Shown here piece after piece: positions 24,748 through 33,700 of a stretch of DNA of 53,131 nt (its first letter is position 1; every line of letters starts with the position of its first letter). The translations under genes and the position numbers were made by a program. The notes beneath the pieces are model-generated. The model saw only the letters and a program-made list of their open reading frames with translations. It was not told the DNA's origin and did no database searches. This stretch comes from Verrucomicrobiota bacterium (lineage in GTDB: Bacteria > Verrucomicrobiota > Verrucomicrobiia > Verrucomicrobiales > DEV007), in contig JAHDID010000043.1 in assembly GCA_020630975.1 (NCBI GenBank), positions 1 to 53,131 on the forward strand, written 5' to 3'.

Positions 24748-26154
24748 TTATTCAGCTGGCACTAGGGCGCTATTATCGATGGTCGCTTGTCGATTGTCGT
24801 ATAAACGGATCAGACTGCGGTCGGTCCCAGTCTTTAGGACTTTGACCATGGTGCCCTCGCCTAGCTTCACCTGTTCGCCATCGACGGTGGCGTAAACTTC
24901 CTGGCCGCGAATCTTTGACATACTATCCGCAGATTGAGCCGAGGACATGGGGCGAAAGATGTTTTGAGGCGCTGCAGGCTCGGTGCGCGGAGTGCGAAAT
25001 CTGCCAATCAAGTTATTGGGAGATGCGGTAGGCGTTGGGGCAGTGGTAGCAGCGACCTCTGCAGGCTCGGGAGTGACCACCTCTGGAGTGGTGATGACGG
25101 GCTGTTGTTTCTTTTTGAAACCAGAAAACCAGCCTCCGTTATTAGCTCTGGGCTGAGGCGTCGGCTCGGGCATGGCGTCAGCGGCGGCAGGTGATGGCGC
25201 GCCTGTCGATGCGGGCGTGGCTTCGGCCACATAAGCTGCTTCGGAGAAATCGAAGGTGGGGGTGGCGGCCGAGTCTGAAGTCGAGGATGGGCTTTGTTTG
25301 CGAAATCTTGCGAACAAAGGCTTTTTCTCCCGAGGCTGAGGCATGCTGCTACTGGCCTCGGGGATGCTGACTTGGGGAGCGACCGTATCCGCAGTCTCCG
25401 TATCTGGAGTGACGCCAGCGAAAGTGGGCACTTCCTCAGCTGTAGCAGTAGCTGGCATCTCATCGGCTACAGTGGGGTAAGTCGAGGCACCTGGGATGAC
25501 AGGTGTGTCTGGCGCTGGTGGTGTCGGTTTTTTGAAGTTGGACAATTTCAGGCGAGTGTTGCCATTCTTGCCTCGCATATCGATGATGACGGCATCTGGC
25601 GCAGGGCCATGTGGCGCTGTAGGTGCGCTGGCGTCGCCACCACGGTAGACCGGCATATTTGTGGGTGGCTGCGGTGTGGTGGAAGTGAGAGCTGGTGGAT
25701 TGGGGTGTGGAGGGTTTTGTTTGAGATAGACCTCTGCGGAGCCAGCATCCGCTGGTAGGCGATAGTGGCGCACCGAGGTGGCTTGCTCCATGAGCGCTTT
25801 TTTGCGGCGAGCTTTGCTCAAGGCTGCAGCCTGATCATCGGCTGCGCGGGCGTAGTTGACGCTGGGACTGCCAGTGGTGCCGTAGGCGCGGAAATATTGG
25901 TCAGCCGTCAGGCGCTGTCCAGGGGCATATGGACGCTGCTGTGGTGGAGTGGGGGTAGCATTGACGGAGGTAGTCGGTAGAGTCGGGATAGGAATTGGCT
26001 TGGTCTGCATCGGGTCCATAGCCTCTATGCCGCCAGTCGGAGCAGGCACGATAGGCTGGATATCGCCCGACGGGTTCGTCGGTAGGCCACTGCCTTGGGA
26101 AAATCCGAGTTGAGAGCTGATCGTGACTAGCAGGACAGAGAGCCCTAAAGCCAA
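24748..26154 (-). CDS. Secreted proline/threonine-rich protein with SH3-like end
   Basis: 468 aa. It starts at a TTG at 26154 (no ATG or GTG upstream in frame before the ORF closes), followed by a signal peptide LGLSVLLVTISSQLGFSQ. The mature protein is mostly low-complexity, rich in Pro, Thr and Ala, with two short basic patches resembling each other (KKPLFARFRKQS and NNGGWFSGFKKKQQ). The last 55 residues look like a small beta-barrel (EVYATVDGEQVKLGEGTMVKVLKTGTD), similar to bacterial SH3-type modules. It could be a cell-envelope linker or scaffold; no enzyme motif is seen. The exact start is uncertain. Confidence 0.65.
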   Translation of the reverse strand: MALGLSVLLVTISSQLGFSQGSGLPTNPSGDIQPIVPAPTGGIEAMDPMQTKPIPIPTLPTTSVNATPTPPQQRPYAPGQRLTADQYFRAYGTTGSPSVNYARAADDQAAALSKARRKKALMEQATSVRHYRLPADAGSAEVYLKQNPPHPNPPALTSTTPQPPTNMPVYRGGDASAPTAPHGPAPDAVIIDMRGKNGNTRLKLSNFKKPTPPAPDTPVIPGASTYPTVADEMPATATAEEVPTFAGVTPDTETADTVAPQVSIPEASSSMPQPREKKPLFARFRKQSPSSTSDSAATPTFDFSEAAYVAEATPASTGAPSPAAADAMPEPTPQPRANNGGWFSGFKKKQQPVITTPEVVTPEPAEVAATTAPTPTASPNNLIGRFRTPRTEPAAPQNIFRPMSSAQSADSMSKIRGQEVYATVDGEQVKLGEGTMVKVLKTGTDRSLIRLYDNRQATIDNSALVPAE

Positions 26155-26282
26155 AAATCGATTGGGAGTGCTTGTGTTCGCTTTGATGACCTGAGTGTGC
26201 CGGAAAATTAAAATTTTTCCAGACGAAAGTTCCGGCCTGGAACTCAGGGGAGCGCTGAAAACTTATGGCTTTGGATGGATGT

Positions 26283-26302
26283 CGGCATTTTGGGAAATGC
26301 CG
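26283..26302. repeat. Perfect 8-bp hairpin between panB and the SH3-like protein gene
   Basis: CGGCATTT (26283-26290), loop TGGG, AAATGCCG (26295-26302). It lies downstream of panB on the minus strand, with no T-run. It might stabilise the panB mRNA end or be a weak terminator. Confidence 0.4.
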
Positions 26303-26355
26303 CTACGCGAATCCCTTTGACCGTTTTAGGTGCCTAAGGTTTCCGGAGATTCCCA

Positions 26356-27129
26356 TCAGAGCAATTCTCTACGGTAGTTGGATAGAGCTTCCCTGATCTG
26401 CTCCGCTGCGTGAGTGTAGGTCTTGGCGAATGGCGGTACGAACCACGGGTAGGCACCGACGACGTCGTGCCAGACGCGGATCTGGGCACTGCAGTTGCGG
26501 CCAGATCCGATACCGATGGTAGGGATCGATAGGGCATCGGTGATGGGATCGGCGCTATCTGCCAGCACACTTTCTAGGACGATCATCAGCACGCCGGCCT
26601 CTGCTAGAGCGACAGCGGCCTCTAGTAGAGCTGTTGCTTCGGTTTGCGTTTTGCCTTTTTTCTTGTAGCCACCCTCTTCTCGTACTCGCTGGGGCAGCAT
26701 GCCGAGATGCCCGACCACTGGAATGTCTGCCGCCACCATGGCTGCGACTTTATCGATCTGACCTAGGCCACCTTCCAGCTTTACCGCATCGGCACCGGCA
26801 GCCATCAGGCGATGGCCATTCTCTACTGACATCTCTGGCGTGTCGTAGGAGTGGATGGGCAGATCGGCTACGACGATGGCGTGGTTCACACCTCGGCATA
26901 CGATCTCGGTGTGGTAGCACATCTGCTCCATGGTGACACCGGTGGTGTCCTCCATACCAGCTACGACCATGCCGACGGAGTCACCCACCAGAATCACCTC
27001 GATGCCCGCTTCGTCTGCGAGGCGAGCCGATGGATAATCGTAGGCAGTGATAGCCGCGAAAGGCTGTGGCAGCGCCTGGATACGAGCACTGAGCTGCGAG
27101 GTCTTTTCGGATGTGTTGGGAGCTGGCAT
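26356..27129 (-). CDS. panB: 3-methyl-2-oxobutanoate hydroxymethyltransferase (ketopantoate hydroxymethyltransferase)
   Basis: 257 aa from the ATG at 27129 (a TTG two codons upstream is less likely). All PanB blocks are present: ITAYDYPSARLADEAGIEVILVGDSVGMVV with the Mg-binding aspartate, MSVENGHRLMAAGADAVKLEGG, VVGHLGMLPQ, MIVLESV with the catalytic glutamate region, and TIGIGSGRNCSAQIRVWHDVVG at the C-terminal end. It transfers the hydroxymethyl group from methylene-THF to ketoisovalerate, the first step of pantothenate and CoA synthesis. panC and panD are not nearby. The spelling GRNCSAQIRVWHD replaces the usual GxxCDGQVLVxHD, a modest deviation. Confidence 0.95.
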   Translation of the reverse strand: MPAPNTSEKTSQLSARIQALPQPFAAITAYDYPSARLADEAGIEVILVGDSVGMVVAGMEDTTGVTMEQMCYHTEIVCRGVNHAIVVADLPIHSYDTPEMSVENGHRLMAAGADAVKLEGGLGQIDKVAAMVAADIPVVGHLGMLPQRVREEGGYKKKGKTQTEATALLEAAVALAEAGVLMIVLESVLADSADPITDALSIPTIGIGSGRNCSAQIRVWHDVVGAYPWFVPPFAKTYTHAAEQIREALSNYRRELL

Positions 27130-27252
27130 TTGCAAGAAGGTCTCGATCTAGCCAAACCGCTAAACTGCCAAGCTAAAAGGCTCAGAAGAGAACTTTTTTA
27201 AAAAAACTCTTTATATTTTCTATAAATGTTATAAATTATTAAAACAACGATA

Positions 27253-27751
27253 ATGAAGCTCTTTGGAGCTTCGCCCCAACACACGACACATGACTTTTCC
27301 CAGCCAGAGCACCACATACCTGTCTACAGGTCCGAATTTCGGACCGATTCGGTGCGATGACTCCAAGTTCGGGATCTCTGCTCACAAACGATATGATGAG
27401 AAGAGAAAACCTAGTAAGCCAGCGCCTAGCGATGGCCGGACGACACCCACCTATTTTCCCAGCTCCGAAGGAGATCGGAATGTTGTAAACCATATAACCA
27501 AATAAAATTACGATATCTTTTAGAAACTGAGAAATAAACCGCATCTGATCTGAACCGACCCTCAAGGCAAGACATCAAACACCATTAAAACAGTGTTCTG
27601 AATGCCTAAGAGAACTAGGACCGCCTGAAATATGGCGCGAGTCGGTGTCAAAGGACACTACCGAACACACACAAACAGATTTGTCCCAGGTGGACAATGG
27701 TGAAGATGGATGCAACAAGGGCGGGGCCGTAAGGCTCCGCCCTTACTTTTT
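27253..27751 (+). ncRNA. Candidate structured RNA in the panB / sigma-fusion gap
   Basis: The 700 bp between panB and the sigma-fusion gene holds no convincing gene. It opens with a very AT-rich stretch (27193-27248, with TATAAAT-like words), then a hairpin GAAGCTC/GAGCTTC (27255-27272), then three overlapping palindromes (27318-27331, 27329-27345, 27343-27353), and ends in a strong terminator at 27717. Promoter-like start, structure and an orphan terminator together suggest a noncoding transcript of roughly 480 nt or a long attenuated leader. I could not match it to tmRNA, RNase P, SRP or 6S RNA. A 108-codon minus-strand ORF (27239-27565) overlaps it and is not convincing. Confidence 0.3.
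27717..27751 (+). terminator. Orphan rho-independent terminator upstream of the sigma-fusion gene
   Basis: 12-bp stem AAGGGCGGGGCC (27717-27728) and GGCTCCGCCCTT (27733-27744) with one G-T pair, GTAA loop, then AC and five T. It faces rightward, but no rightward gene lies upstream (panB runs left), so it ends an unannotated RNA or attenuates the gene at 27831. Confidence 0.85.
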
Positions 27752-27830
27752 GGGGTTTTGGTGAGCATTTTTGTTGTAGTCTGTGTCAATCTCGATACTG
27801 ATTGCCCACAGGTACTGCAAGCGTCTCGCC

Positions 27831-29954
27831 ATGAACACATATAAAAGGCAACAGCTACTCGACTCAGAAAGAGCAAAGATTTTGGGATTCGCGCGTTCCC
27901 ATCTTCGCCGACCGGAATTAGCTTTGGAGCTGATCTCCGAGGTGGAGAAAGAGGTGCAGAAGACCAAGCGCTCCTTCGACACGGATCGAGCTTTCACCAC
28001 GTGGGCGTGGTCGGTAGTGCGTGAGCACTGTGATGATGACCAGAGGAAGCAGAGCTTTCAGTTCCGCAGTTTTGACGATGGCACGATCGAGACACTGGAT
28101 CAAAGGCTGCGCAAATGTCCGGGGCTGGATCTTAAGGAGGTTCTAGCCACTGCCAAGGAGTTAATTGATCAACTGCCAGCCACTGCTGTGGAGGTATTGC
28201 GGATGCAATACATCGAGGGGTGGGGGTGCGAGAAGATTTCCCAATTGCTCAATCTATCTGTGGAAGAGGTCTACGAGACTTGGCGGCACAGTCTGATGTT
28301 TCTGCGTGACATGACGCCTGTCGGAGATTTTGCCTCTGAAAGCACGGATCTAGAGGATGAAGAGTTTTGGACGCATGCACTGCGCTACATCGATGGAGCT
28401 GCTAGTGAGCGGTATGTGGCAGATCTGAATAGCCAAATCCATGAGAGCCGTTCGCGAACTCGAGAGTTTAATGACCTGCGTCAGTTAGATGGCCTCTTGA
28501 TTGAGTATGGGCACAGTGGTGAATGGCCAGCGGTCAATGATCTAGGTGCGAAGAAGAAGCCAGTTCAGACAGAGGCTGCGGAGCCTGTCCAAGAAGAGGT
28601 CAAGCAAAGCCAGGATAACGAGCGCGAAGCCGAGACTGTTGAACCGACTGCGGCTAAGGAAAGAGACGCTGAAACCAGTGAGAAGCCTAGCAGCCCCAAA
28701 GAAAAACAGGAATTTCAGCCGGTGTTGGCCAATGAGAATCGGGAGCCCGGCCGGAGGAATGGGGTACATTTCGACAACTCTAGCCCGATCAAACGGGTCA
28801 AGGTAGACCCTCGATTGGCCAAGCGAGCAGGGCTGATCGCAGCCATCTGCCTAGGCGTGTGTCTGCTTATCTTTTTGGGCTCGCTGTTCAGTAGGCAGTC
28901 GAAGAGCTTTGGCTCGCAGGTGCGCGTGCAGCGTGCGGTGGATCTTCTGTTTGCCGGGGATTCGAGTTTTCCTGAGCGAGGTGAGCTGGAGCCTGGGGAC
29001 TACATCGTAAAGCGTGGCACTGCAAAGCTGGAGACTGCTACGGGAGTAGAGATTTTGCTCGAAGGCCCTGCTGATTTTTCGATGGAGCGCGTCGGAGAGC
29101 TGACTCTACGCAGTGGGCGTGTGGTCGCCTCTGTGCCGAGTGGAGCGGCGGGCAGTGGTTTCACCATTCACACCAAAAGATTTTCCCTAGAGTCGGCGGA
29201 AGGCGAGATGGGGGTAAGAGTCGGCGATGAATCGGCCGATGCACTGATGTTTTCAGGGGAGGGCGGCATCTCAGGATCTGAGCTGTATCTCGGCGCAGGC
29301 GATGGGCTGCGCTATCTGGACAAAGGCATACCCAAAACCATCACTGCGGAGGAAGAGGTACATCGCTATCCACACCAAATCCCAGCGATCGAGGCCAAAA
29401 CTTATGGGGATAATCTGGTGATCAACCACAGTTTCGAGGTCGGCCTACTGAGCCGAGGTTTCAAATCGAGTCTCCTGTATCGGGATATCCCAGCGGGGTG
29501 GTCTGCAGGGCGGGAAAAAGATGGCTACTGGGCCGATGCGCCCGAGCAGTATTCTGGGACAGTTGAGCTGGACCAGAATCTGGGCGGTTTTCCCAAGGCT
29601 GTCGACGGTAGGCGCTACATCTGGATCAATCACGGATTCCTGAGCCAAGACATAGCGGGGATCCGAGCCGATGTGACTTACGAGATCATCGCTCGAGTGG
29701 CATCGCATAGCGGATTAGATCTAGGTAATGACAAGGAGAACAATCGGAATACCTATCGCGTCGGGCTCTGGTCGGGGCGCGACTGGATCGCAGAAGTCTC
29801 TGGTCAGCTGCAGCCAGGATCGGATTTTAAGGAGCTGCGCACCACCTTCAAGCTAACCAAGGAGCAGATCCAGGGGCAGACATTATCGATGATGCTCACT
29901 GGGGAGGCTTGCATTTTTTACGACGATATCGTGCTGCAGCCTGTGGAAGAATAG
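27831..29954 (+). CDS. ECF sigma factor fused to anti-sigma-like, TM, FecR-like and secreted domains
   Basis: 707 aa from the ATG at 27831. Residues 1-160 read as an ECF sigma factor: region 2 about 20-75 (AFTTWAWSVVREHCDDDQRK) and region 4 about 105-160 (LIDQLPATAVEVLRMQYIEG, ISQLLNLSVEEVYETWRHSL, a helix-turn-helix). Residues 178-225 resemble the N-terminal part of an anti-sigma factor (ALRYIDGAASERYVADLN). A charged linker (240-330) leads to one transmembrane helix (334-353). FecR-like repeats follow (385-470; ATGVEILLEGPADFSMERVG, LRSGRVVASVPSG), then a jelly-roll-like outer domain (528-705) starting NLVINHSFEVGLL. The sigma part must face the cytoplasm and the rest the periplasm. An orphan terminator lies upstream; the coiled-coil gene follows after 78 bp. 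Confidence 0.85.
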   Translation: MNTYKRQQLLDSERAKILGFARSHLRRPELALELISEVEKEVQKTKRSFDTDRAFTTWAWSVVREHCDDDQRKQSFQFRSFDDGTIETLDQRLRKCPGLDLKEVLATAKELIDQLPATAVEVLRMQYIEGWGCEKISQLLNLSVEEVYETWRHSLMFLRDMTPVGDFASESTDLEDEEFWTHALRYIDGAASERYVADLNSQIHESRSRTREFNDLRQLDGLLIEYGHSGEWPAVNDLGAKKKPVQTEAAEPVQEEVKQSQDNEREAETVEPTAAKERDAETSEKPSSPKEKQEFQPVLANENREPGRRNGVHFDNSSPIKRVKVDPRLAKRAGLIAAICLGVCLLIFLGSLFSRQSKSFGSQVRVQRAVDLLFAGDSSFPERGELEPGDYIVKRGTAKLETATGVEILLEGPADFSMERVGELTLRSGRVVASVPSGAAGSGFTIHTKRFSLESAEGEMGVRVGDESADALMFSGEGGISGSELYLGAGDGLRYLDKGIPKTITAEEEVHRYPHQIPAIEAKTYGDNLVINHSFEVGLLSRGFKSSLLYRDIPAGWSAGREKDGYWADAPEQYSGTVELDQNLGGFPKAVDGRRYIWINHGFLSQDIAGIRADVTYEIIARVASHSGLDLGNDKENNRNTYRVGLWSGRDWIAEVSGQLQPGSDFKELRTTFKLTKEQIQGQTLSMMLTGEACIFYDDIVLQPVEE

Positions 29955-30032
29955 TTCGCCTCTGAGCAAACTATCAAGAAAAGCGAAATAAGTGCTCGAT
30001 CTCAGGCTCTTTCTCGCTAGGCTGGAGAGGTC

Positions 30033-32876
30033 TTGGTCGCTTTTCCCACATTTCTATCGCTAATCCCCGTCGCGATTTTCGTCGGCGTGGGCTGCTGTGT
30101 GTTGGCGGTTGTGGTCCTTTGGGGAGTTAGGAAATCGGCAGCCATGGCAAAAGCTAGAACTAGCGCGACTGCTCGGAATCGACAGTGGCGTCAGGCTTTG
30201 GAACCTTTAGACAGCCAGGTGGCTAATCTGGTGGAGAAATCTGCCTTATTGCGTCAGCGATCGGCCAGCTTCAACGATACGACGAGTCATTTGTGTCACC
30301 AGTTGATCGAGAGAGTCGACCGGCTGAGTCTCGACCAGCTCTGCGCGGAGCGAAAACTGGAGCAGATCGAGCGCGAGATAGTGGCTCATTCGATCGATAG
30401 TCCTAGCCGCTGGTGGGGTAGAGATCTATTGGCCTATCAAGATCGCGTGGGGCAGGAGTCGATGGGCTATGACGCCACTTATGGGCTCAGCCATTTGTTG
30501 TTTGCCGATGGGGGAGAGACAGAAGGGGATGCCGGTGTGGAGCTGATGGGCTCTCATGAAGATTTGCGGGATTATCGGAGTTCCCTTCAGGAGGTTTCGG
30601 AGCGTTGCGAGACAGATGTGGACGAGGCGCAGCGGCTGCTCGACCGAATCGAGACCGCGCTAGATCAGTTTCATCCAGAGCTGCAGCGGCAGAGTCAGGC
30701 TTATCGGCAGATCTCGGCAGATCTCGATGGGCTGACTGCTGAGGCGCATCGGGATGGTTTTTTCCCTCTGCTGACTATGCAGCAACGGTTGTTACCTTCG
30801 GCTGAAGCGTTGTTGCAGGAGGCGCAGAGAGCAGGTCGGCTAGATCCTGTGGCGGCTTACGAGAGCCCAGCCAAGTTGGTGGCGCGTCAACTTAGCGATG
30901 CTGCAGCTATTGTAGCTATCGTCCGAGACGTGCGCCGCCATCGGTTTGGCCAAGTCGCCAAGCATGTGAACAAGCTGGGGCAGATGGGACTGTCCACAGG
31001 GTGGGTGGATGCTGAGTATTTCCGTATCTCTGAGAAGCTGGAGGATATGTGCGGCTACGCCGTGCTTTGGCCTCTCGGAGAGAAATTGACCGACTTTTCC
31101 AGCCAGATTGCAAAAGTCTCGCAGCGAGTCAGCCGCTCTGTCGATCTATTTGATCGGCTACGCAGTCAGATACTGCCCTCTCTGACTGTGATGGAGCGGC
31201 GGATCGCAGCGAAACAGGCTGAGCTGGCACCGGTATTGGGGATCGCTCCCAGTCAGGTGTTTTTCGACGATGTATCAAGCCCTGCTCAGCATCTGCAACA
31301 CGCGCAGAATGGGGTAGAGACGGTGAAAGCAGCATTGAGCAAAGGGCAGTGCCAGATGGCTGAAGATGCTCTGACCGAGGTGGAAGCTAATCTCAAGAAA
31401 GCCGGTGCCTCGATGGGCATGGCAGAGGATGTGATACGCTATGGAGATGATGCCTGGGCGACAGTCGCTGCCAGACATCAGAGGCTGGAGGAAGAATCTG
31501 CAGACTACTTGGCTCTAGCCCAAGAGTTGAGCGAGCGACATGGCGACCAGATCTATCAGCCGGAGCATCGTTTTGGTGTTGATCGACTAGGGGCTGCGGC
31601 ACTAGGAGGAGACACAGCGTCTACCATGGAGGCTCTAGTACGTGGCGGGCAGCGGCTATCATCGTCGCAGATTTGTTTTCGCAAGGGACAGCTGCTGAAG
31701 ACCGGTAGTCATCTGGCTGGTGCCGTCGAGGAAATTCGTTTTGTCGAGCGCCAACTGGCTTCACTTAAACTATATCACTCAGCAGTAGTTGAGCAGGAAG
31801 CGGCGCTGCACGAGCGGCTTGGTAGCCTGCGCTTTCGGCACTGTAGTTTTATCAGCCGTGTGGCGGATCGTCTGACGACACAACCGCCTCGGGATCGGCA
31901 CGTGCATCTGGGCGAGGAGTTGGTCGATATCGAGCCAGATTGCGCGGAGGCCAGCGGGCAAAATCCATTCGCGATAGCAGCTCGACTCGATGCGGTATCT
32001 GCCGGGTTGGACGAACTCGAGCAGCAGATCGCTACTGATCAGCTTTGGTATGAGGCGGCGTGTGACTCTATAAAACTGGCGGCTCGATCGACCCGAATGT
32101 GGCAGGAAGAGACCAGTGCGAATGAGGTGGCGGAGATGCGCACCGAGCTAGCGAGATGGCAGTCCTTTCTAGAGGAAGATCATGCTGACTGGCGGCAAGC
32201 CTACGAGGCGGGAGTCGCTCTCGACCAGCAAGTCTGCAGCCGACTGGCCGAAGTGCGAAAAGACGATCTCTCCGATCATCAGCGCGCTGCAGGGGCTATC
32301 GATCGGGCCTTGGGAGATCTCACCGGTCTGAAGCAGCTAGCCAATCCTTTCCAAATCGAAATCGATAGGGAGGCCGGAGACGCTGAGATATCGCAGGCGC
32401 GCCAAGCGCTGGCGAAAGGCGATTACTCCAAGGTTGTCGCTTATGCGGCATCGGCTCAGCAAGAAGCCCGTGCTGCTATCGGCAATGCCGAGGCGGCCAC
32501 TCAGCACTGTCAGGTGATGGAGGATCGTGAGTCGCGCAAACTGGTAGAGGATTATCTGAAGCAGAGCGGTGCCAATCGTCTCGACACATTGAACTTTGCC
32601 ACTGCCGATCAGCAGCAGGTATCTATCGAGCGTATCGTGCACAGTCCGTCTGCAGGCTTCAGTCGGGACATTGATTTGCTTTCTGTCGAGCCTGAAGAGG
32701 CGCGGACGAGCGATGAAGACCGCGAGCAGGTGACTATCGACATCGATAGCATCATGCGCGATATCGTGCCGATCTCTGAATCGGAAAAACCCCAGCCTAG
32801 GTCGCCGAAAAAGCGGCGTGCCTATGTCGGTGGAAATAGCAAAAAGTCGCGCAAGTATCACCCGATATCAGTGTGA
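30033..32876 (+). CDS. Membrane-anchored long coiled-coil protein, EzrA-like layout
   Basis: 947 aa. It starts at TTG 30033, with GGAGAGG just upstream; no in-frame ATG precedes the membrane helix. One N-terminal transmembrane segment (about residues 8-30, SLIPVAIFVGVGCCVLAVVVLW) is followed by some 800 residues of continuous helix with heptad-like patterns, many Gln, Glu and Arg, and repeated words such as LERIEREI-type and HQRLEEESADYLALAQEL. The end is acidic (EPEEARTSDEDREQ) and then strongly basic (PKKRRAYVGGNSKKSRK). The architecture is like EzrA, a division-ring regulator of Firmicutes, but I see no proof of homology. It is probably cotranscribed with the sigma fusion upstream and HNH downstream. 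Confidence 0.75.
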   Translation: MVAFPTFLSLIPVAIFVGVGCCVLAVVVLWGVRKSAAMAKARTSATARNRQWRQALEPLDSQVANLVEKSALLRQRSASFNDTTSHLCHQLIERVDRLSLDQLCAERKLEQIEREIVAHSIDSPSRWWGRDLLAYQDRVGQESMGYDATYGLSHLLFADGGETEGDAGVELMGSHEDLRDYRSSLQEVSERCETDVDEAQRLLDRIETALDQFHPELQRQSQAYRQISADLDGLTAEAHRDGFFPLLTMQQRLLPSAEALLQEAQRAGRLDPVAAYESPAKLVARQLSDAAAIVAIVRDVRRHRFGQVAKHVNKLGQMGLSTGWVDAEYFRISEKLEDMCGYAVLWPLGEKLTDFSSQIAKVSQRVSRSVDLFDRLRSQILPSLTVMERRIAAKQAELAPVLGIAPSQVFFDDVSSPAQHLQHAQNGVETVKAALSKGQCQMAEDALTEVEANLKKAGASMGMAEDVIRYGDDAWATVAARHQRLEEESADYLALAQELSERHGDQIYQPEHRFGVDRLGAAALGGDTASTMEALVRGGQRLSSSQICFRKGQLLKTGSHLAGAVEEIRFVERQLASLKLYHSAVVEQEAALHERLGSLRFRHCSFISRVADRLTTQPPRDRHVHLGEELVDIEPDCAEASGQNPFAIAARLDAVSAGLDELEQQIATDQLWYEAACDSIKLAARSTRMWQEETSANEVAEMRTELARWQSFLEEDHADWRQAYEAGVALDQQVCSRLAEVRKDDLSDHQRAAGAIDRALGDLTGLKQLANPFQIEIDREAGDAEISQARQALAKGDYSKVVAYAASAQQEARAAIGNAEAATQHCQVMEDRESRKLVEDYLKQSGANRLDTLNFATADQQQVSIERIVHSPSAGFSRDIDLLSVEPEEARTSDEDREQVTIDIDSIMRDIVPISESEKPQPRSPKKRRAYVGGNSKKSRKYHPISV

Positions 32877-32893
32877 TCCAGTAGGAGCAGGCT

Positions 32894-33694
32894 ATGGCGC
32901 TTCAACAAGCTCGGAAAGAGTTTTCCGACAAACAAAAGGCTTTGATCTATGCGCGCGACCGCGCGACGTGCTGCTTTTCGGGGGCGAATCTTTGGCTCCT
33001 AGATGAACCGCTCCGTCCGGGGCTGGAGGCCGATTGGGTCGATCATGTGAAACCGTCTGCCAAGGGTGGGGGAAATGGAATCGAGAACGGTGTGTGTGCC
33101 TCTGCCACCTTCAACGCTAAGAAGCGGCATAACACGGCCGACCAGCATTATCTTTTTGAGGAAGGGCTGCCTACGGCTTTGTACTTTGAGATGTTTGGCT
33201 CCCTCAGGGATTGGCAGATCGAACGCTTGCGAAGGTTGTCTCAGCTAGAGCCAGAAGACTGGTTTTTGAATCGGGCTGTCACTTGGGTTTATCAGGCGCT
33301 TTGTGATCGCTGTGATCGAGAGTTTTATGATACCGACTACAAGCGGGATGCGGACTATTGGTTGTCCGCTGCTTTTCGCAAGATCGAGGCTTATCAAAAG
33401 CTGTGTGTGGCCGATAGTCTGGAAAAGCGTGGGGTGATTCACATCTCTAGTGGACACGTCGAAAGGTTGCTCGAGTTACGAGAGGTTCGTGAGCGGAGTC
33501 AGTTGGTCGACATCGCAGAGGAACTGTATCCGACTTACCGGAGGAATTATGTCGCCTGGGCAGAGTATTTTTGGGACGCCGAGACCGATCAGCAGCGTGA
33601 GCTAGCTTATCAGCAAGTAGTGGATTCTCAGGAAGTTTGCAAAGATGTTAGACAATCGATAATTACCGACTTTCTTCTCAGGTACAGTAGTTAA
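32894..33694 (+). CDS. HNH endonuclease-like protein
   Basis: 266 aa, preceded by a good Shine-Dalgarno (TAGGAGC). The N-terminal third has an HNH layout: RDRATCCFSGANLW, then DWVDHVKPSAKGGGNGIENG with the Asp-His pair and the GGxN...N turn, then SATFNAKKRHN with the final Asn. Only one side of a zinc knuckle (Cys-Cys) is obvious. The C-terminal 170 residues are alpha-helical and unlike known partners (LRDWQIERLRRLSQLEPEDW). It probably cuts or nicks nucleic acid. It starts 17 bp after the coiled-coil gene and ends 6 bp before mnmA, so it sits in a tight operon. No methylase or restriction partner is present. Confidence 0.8.
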   Translation: MALQQARKEFSDKQKALIYARDRATCCFSGANLWLLDEPLRPGLEADWVDHVKPSAKGGGNGIENGVCASATFNAKKRHNTADQHYLFEEGLPTALYFEMFGSLRDWQIERLRRLSQLEPEDWFLNRAVTWVYQALCDRCDREFYDTDYKRDADYWLSAAFRKIEAYQKLCVADSLEKRGVIHISSGHVERLLELREVRERSQLVDIAEELYPTYRRNYVAWAEYFWDAETDQQRELAYQQVVDSQEVCKDVRQSIITDFLLRYSS

Positions 33695-33700
33695 CAAACT

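Noticed and set aside
27239-27565. 108-codon minus-strand frame in the panB / sigma gap
   Set aside because: It has no recognisable motif, overlaps the palindromes, and its second half looks random; an RNA explanation fits the region better.
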